Shown: piece by piece, positions 35,152 through 37,662 of the stretch
How positions within the stretch are numbered: the stretch's first letter is position 1
How the letters are laid out: each line of letters begins with the position of its first letter
Origin: Herbaspirillum sp. YR522
GTDB lineage: Bacteria > Pseudomonadota > Gammaproteobacteria > Burkholderiales > Burkholderiaceae_D
Direction of reading: 5' to 3'
DNA: 37,662 nucleotides
Assembly: GCF_000282575.1 (NCBI RefSeq)
Contig: NZ_AKJA01000140.1
Location: 1 to 37,662, forward strand
The notes under the pieces: model-generated
What the model was told of the DNA's origin: nothing
The model's input: the letters and a program-made list of their open reading frames with translations, nothing else
Databases searched by the model: none
Made by a program: the position numbers and the translations under genes

Positions 35152-35796
35152 TCAGAGTTCGGCCAGAATGGTTTCTGTAGCCGACACTTTTTCGCCTACC
35201 GTCACCTTGGGCACGGCAGTCAGGGGCAGATAGACGTCGACCCGCGAGCCGAACCGGATGAACCCGTAGCGCTGGCCACGTGCCAGGTTGTCGCCAGCCT
35301 TGACGTAGCACAGGATGCGGCGGGCAATCAGTCCGGCCACTTGTACGCAAGTCACGCTGTGACCGCTGGTGGTAGTAATGGCCAGGGCATTGCGCTCGTT
35401 CTCCAGCGACGCCTTGTCGAGGTCGGCATTGACGAACTTGCCGGGGAAATACTGCACTGTCTCGATCCTGCCGTCGACCGGCGAGCGATTGGAGTGGACG
35501 TTGAACACGTTCATGAACACACTGATCTTGAGCGCTTCACGGTCGGTGTACGGGTCATGGGCACGCGCCACCACGACGATACGACCATCGGCCGGCGACA
35601 GCACCGCATTGGCCTGCTGCGGGATGACGCGTGGAGGATCGCGGAAGAACTGCAATACGAACAGCGCGATGATCCAGAACGGTATGGACCACGCGCCCCA
35701 CAATGCGCTGGTCAGCAATGCCACTACCACGGCGATGGTCAGGAACGGCCAGCCTTCGCGGGCGATGATGGGGTGGGGATAATGGTTATTGTTCAA
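35152..35796 (-). CDS. psd: Phosphatidylserine decarboxylase proenzyme (short form)
   Basis: Psd converts phosphatidylserine to phosphatidylethanolamine. The 214-residue protein is the short form of the enzyme common in Betaproteobacteria. It has one or two N-terminal membrane helices (about residues 17-52), then the catalytic domain with D70 (SPADG) and H101 (NVHSNRSP). The self-cleavage site is G183-S184 in [11 protein letters not shown], where the serine becomes the pyruvoyl group. A good promoter lies 46 bases upstream, so psd-pssA can be transcribed apart from ilvC. Confidence 0.95.
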   Translation of the reverse strand: MNNNHYPHPIIAREGWPFLTIAVVVALLTSALWGAWSIPFWIIALFVLQFFRDPPRVIPQQANAVLSPADGRIVVVARAHDPYTDREALKISVFMNVFNVHSNRSPVDGRIETVQYFPGKFVNADLDKASLENERNALAITTTSGHSVTCVQVAGLIARRILCYVKAGDNLARGQRYGFIRFGSRVDVYLPLTAVPKVTVGEKVSATETILAEL

Positions 35797-35841
35797 TGTC
35801 GCTCCGATGATCGCAATAATTTCAAAAGTAAAAGCGTGCCT

Positions 35842-35870
35842 ATTCTAGTCGAGCCCTTGCCAAATGTAAC
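35842..35870 (-). promoter_or_regulatory. Sigma-70 promoter of psd-pssA
   Basis: On the minus strand, GTTACA (35865-35870) and TAGAAT (35842-35847) are 17 bases apart, with 4/6 and 5/6 consensus matches. The -10 box is 45 bases before the psd start. Confidence 0.55.
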
Positions 35871-35931
35871 GCCGCGCACTGCATCCAGGGCGAAGCGGCG
35901 CGGTTTTAACCGCATTTTGCGCCAGGTTGGC

Positions 35932-36480
35932 TCAACGCGCGGCGGCGCCCGATCGGGCAAATGAAAACCGCAGCTGGTTGCTGGACTGGGCAGGGGTGCC
36001 GCCGCTGACTTCCAGCCGCCCCACCAGCACCGTGACCTCGGCATCGGCGAAATCGAAACCGGTGATCTCCATGCTCTGGCGCAGCCCGCCCTGGGTACGC
36101 TCCTGGGGCTGCTCATTGAGGATGGCAGGCAGGTCCTTGCTCAAGGCCGGGCAGGCCTTGACCTGCTCGACCATGCGCGCATAGGCGCGCCGCAGCTCGG
36201 TGGGCGAGGCCAATTGCCAGACGCAGGAATAGTGGGTGGAATTGCCGCCGATGACACAACTGCTGGCGCCATCGAGCAGGAAGGAAGAGCTGAACTGGCG
36301 ACGCGCGCCCTCTTCTACCTGATCCTTCTTCCAGCCGTCGAAATGGTTACCGGACTGGGCCTGGATGGCACGCAGATCGGCGCAGATATCGGCCTGGGCG
36401 TAAGCGGGTGCCAGGCCTGCCGCCAGCAGCAGCAAGCCCAGCCGGTTGATGCGAACGAATTGATGGATGAGTTTGTTCAT
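35932..36480 (-). CDS. Exported hypothetical protein
   Basis: I do not recognise this 182-residue protein. A Sec signal peptide is clear: basic start (MNKLIHQFVRINR), hydrophobic stretch LGLLLLAAGLAPAYA, and likely cleavage after AYA. The mature part keeps four cysteines (ADICADLR, SSCVIGG, HYSCVWQL, KACPALS), which could form disulfides in the periplasm. The C-terminal half looks beta-rich (TVLVGRLEVSGG). I chose ATG 36480; the longer frame begins with TTG. It lies between the SIMPL gene and psd, and its function is unknown. Confidence 0.7.
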   Translation of the reverse strand: MNKLIHQFVRINRLGLLLLAAGLAPAYAQADICADLRAIQAQSGNHFDGWKKDQVEEGARRQFSSSFLLDGASSCVIGGNSTHYSCVWQLASPTELRRAYARMVEQVKACPALSKDLPAILNEQPQERTQGGLRQSMEITGFDFADAEVTVLVGRLEVSGGTPAQSSNQLRFSFARSGAAAR

Positions 36481-36561
36481 GGCCTGCCGGGTATGCAGCA
36501 AAGACTAAAAGAAGCCGATTATATAGACCTCTTTAGTCTTGCCCGCCAGGCGGCCGTTGCT

Positions 36562-37335
36562 TTACTTGAAGCGCACCTTGCCCACCAGGCGCATGCTGAC
36601 GGTCGACTCGCCCGGCTCGAAGCTGGGTTCGGCCACGCTGGGCGCTTCCGCGGCAGCCATGTCGGAGCGCATCATCATGGCGGTCTTGGGCATGGGGCGT
36701 TCGGCATTGGCGTAGTTGCCCGAGCCCTCGAAGTCCAGTGTCTCGAGCACGGCGTCGTTGGTGGAGCGGCGCATCGAGCCGGCGATGAAGCCGATGCGTT
36801 CTTCCAGGTTCTTGTAGGTAGCGTCGAACAGTGCGGCATCGAGCTTCTTGCCGGCTGCGGAGCTCAAGCCGAATTGCAGGCCGTTGAGATTGAGCAGGCT
36901 TTGCGCGGCCGAGACCGTCTTGGGCAACGCACTGAGGTTCTGGGTGGTCAATTCAAGGTACTGGCCAACGCGCCAACCCACTACCGGACGCGCCTTGGCC
37001 GGGGCGCGCGGCACCTGCGGCGTGATGGCCTGCGGCTCGGCGTAGACCGCGTAGGTGTAATAGCCATAGCTCTTCAACACCGCCTGCGGATCCTGCCTGC
37101 GCAGCAATTCGATGCCTTGCTTCATCTTCTGGTTCACGCGCGAAGCGGCAACGGTCTTGTCCTTGTCCTGTTCCTCGACTTGCAGGGTAACGTTGGCCTG
37201 GTCATTGGGCACGGTCAATTCGCCGGTGGCCGGCACCACCACCATGCTGCCGTTGGTCTGCACGCCCTGCGCGTGCGCCGTGATACAGGCGGCGGCCATC
37301 GCAGCGCCCAGCACCAGCTTGTGTGTTGTCTTCAT
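36562..37335 (-). CDS. Periplasmic SIMPL-domain protein (DUF541)
   Basis: A 257-residue exported protein of the SIMPL (DUF541) family, related to E. coli YggE and BP26, whose role is not well defined; oxidative-stress protection has been proposed for YggE. The signal peptide (MKTTHKLVLGAAMAAACITAHA) precedes QGVQTNG. The core shows the family pattern ATGELTVPNDQANVTLQVE and a later GWRVGQYLELTTQNL. The ATG at 37335 is chosen because the longer frame runs through a terminator hairpin. It follows ilvC after that terminator. Confidence 0.8.
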   Translation of the reverse strand: MKTTHKLVLGAAMAAACITAHAQGVQTNGSMVVVPATGELTVPNDQANVTLQVEEQDKDKTVAASRVNQKMKQGIELLRRQDPQAVLKSYGYYTYAVYAEPQAITPQVPRAPAKARPVVGWRVGQYLELTTQNLSALPKTVSAAQSLLNLNGLQFGLSSAAGKKLDAALFDATYKNLEERIGFIAGSMRRSTNDAVLETLDFEGSGNYANAERPMPKTAMMMRSDMAAAEAPSVAEPSFEPGESTVSMRLVGKVRFK

Positions 37336-37474
37336 TCGATCCTCTGTTTGACTTGTTTGACGGGTACGATTTTCGCGTACTCTGGTACCGCGAAACTGCC
37401 ACGATACCGGACCGTTCGACGCTTGAGGTTTGCAAATGGTTCTTTTCCGAATTGCAACAAAAGTAAGCGGGCAT

Positions 37475-37503
37475 GAAAAAAGACGCTCGAAAGCGTCTTT
37501 TTT
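37475..37503. terminator. Bidirectional rho-independent terminator between ilvC and the SIMPL gene
   Basis: AAAAAAGACGCT and AGCGTCTTTTTT form a 12-base stem with a short CGAA-type loop and T runs on both strands. On the minus strand it lies about 110 bases after the ilvC stop. Confidence 0.85.
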
Positions 37504-37558
37504 CAACCCGCTTCCGTCGCCTTGACGAGGTCGGGTGCAGTGTTTTTTACAGCCAGGG

Positions 37559-37574
37559 CGCGCTTGCAAGCGCG
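37559..37574. repeat. Perfect 16-base palindrome downstream of ilvC
   Basis: CGCGCTTGCAAGCGCG is fully self-complementary, and the pairing extends outward by four more pairs with one G-T. No T run follows on the minus strand, so it is not by itself a terminator. It could stabilise the ilvC mRNA end. Confidence 0.5.
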
Positions 37575-37615
37575 TCCTGTCATGATGCTACCGGTCGATC
37601 GATAAAGCTGGTCGA

Positions 37616-37662
37616 TCAGTTCTTGGTCTGGTCGACCAGTTTGTTGGCTTTGATCCATGGCA
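37616..37662 (-). CDS. ilvC: Ketol-acid reductoisomerase, C-terminal end (partial)
   Basis: Only the last 14 complete codons are in the window. They read PWIKANKLVDQTKN and then TGA, which I recognise as the C-terminus of betaproteobacterial IlvC (branched-chain amino acid synthesis). The position upstream of psd and pssA on the same strand agrees with the order ilvC-psd-pssA in Burkholderiales. The short length limits certainty. Confidence 0.8.
   Translation of the reverse strand, partial: PWIKANKLVDQTKN

Noticed and set aside
37336..37569. N-terminal extension of the SIMPL protein
   Set aside because: It would read through a strong terminator hairpin, and the signal peptide starts at 37335.
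37559..37574. Palindrome after ilvC as its terminator
   Set aside because: No T run follows it on the minus strand; the real terminator is at 37475-37503.

Overview
The window looks like chromosome of a high-GC betaproteobacterium, most likely Oxalobacteraceae (Herbaspirillum or a near relative). The reasons are the protein sequences of the nuo genes, the gene order rpsO-pnp / qor-tpiA-secG-tRNA-Leu-nuoABCDEFG, and the ilvC / psd-pssA order. I assigned the genus from memory of gene order and protein similarity, not from a search.

Layout. (1) 1-9134, all minus strand: the start of the NADH dehydrogenase I operon (nuoA to a partial nuoG), tRNA-Leu(GAG), secG, tpiA, a quinone oxidoreductase and a MarR-like regulator. 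(2) 9295-14682, plus strand: 5-oxoprolinase genes pxpB-pxpC-pxpA, a two-gene predicted transporter (DUF969/DUF979) and a DUF2891 protein. (3) 14754-19018, minus: a type II NADH dehydrogenase, then pnp and rpsO. (4) 19255-26478: a lipoprotein, then a divergent catabolic cluster. Its minus arm is rpiR-type regulator, D-aminoacylase, RidA and GntP permease. Its plus arm is a PLP D-amino-acid deaminase and a KDG kinase. (5) 26813-34017: an orphan protein with a duplicated toxin-like domain, a MocR regulator facing a DUF2917 gene, a diguanylate cyclase, an alpha/beta hydrolase and a lysine-free acidic orphan. (6) 34186-37662, minus: pssA, psd, two exported proteins and the last codons of ilvC.

How it fits together. 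Core genes (ilvC, psd, pssA, rpsO, pnp, qor, tpiA, secG, tRNA, nuo) all point the same way. Two accessory blocks, about 9.1-16 kb and 19.2-34 kb, interrupt them. The most interesting block is the cluster at 19.8-26.5 kb. Its genes could make a complete route for N-acetyl-D-glucosaminate (the oxidised form of GlcNAc): import, deacetylation, deamination with RidA to clear the imine, then phosphorylation of 2-keto-3-deoxygluconate into the Entner-Doudoroff pathway. That is inference from gene content. The second notable item is the 727-residue orphan at 26.8-29.0 kb, which resembles a secreted toxin or effector. No rRNA, insertion sequence, integrase, CRISPR array or replication origin was seen.
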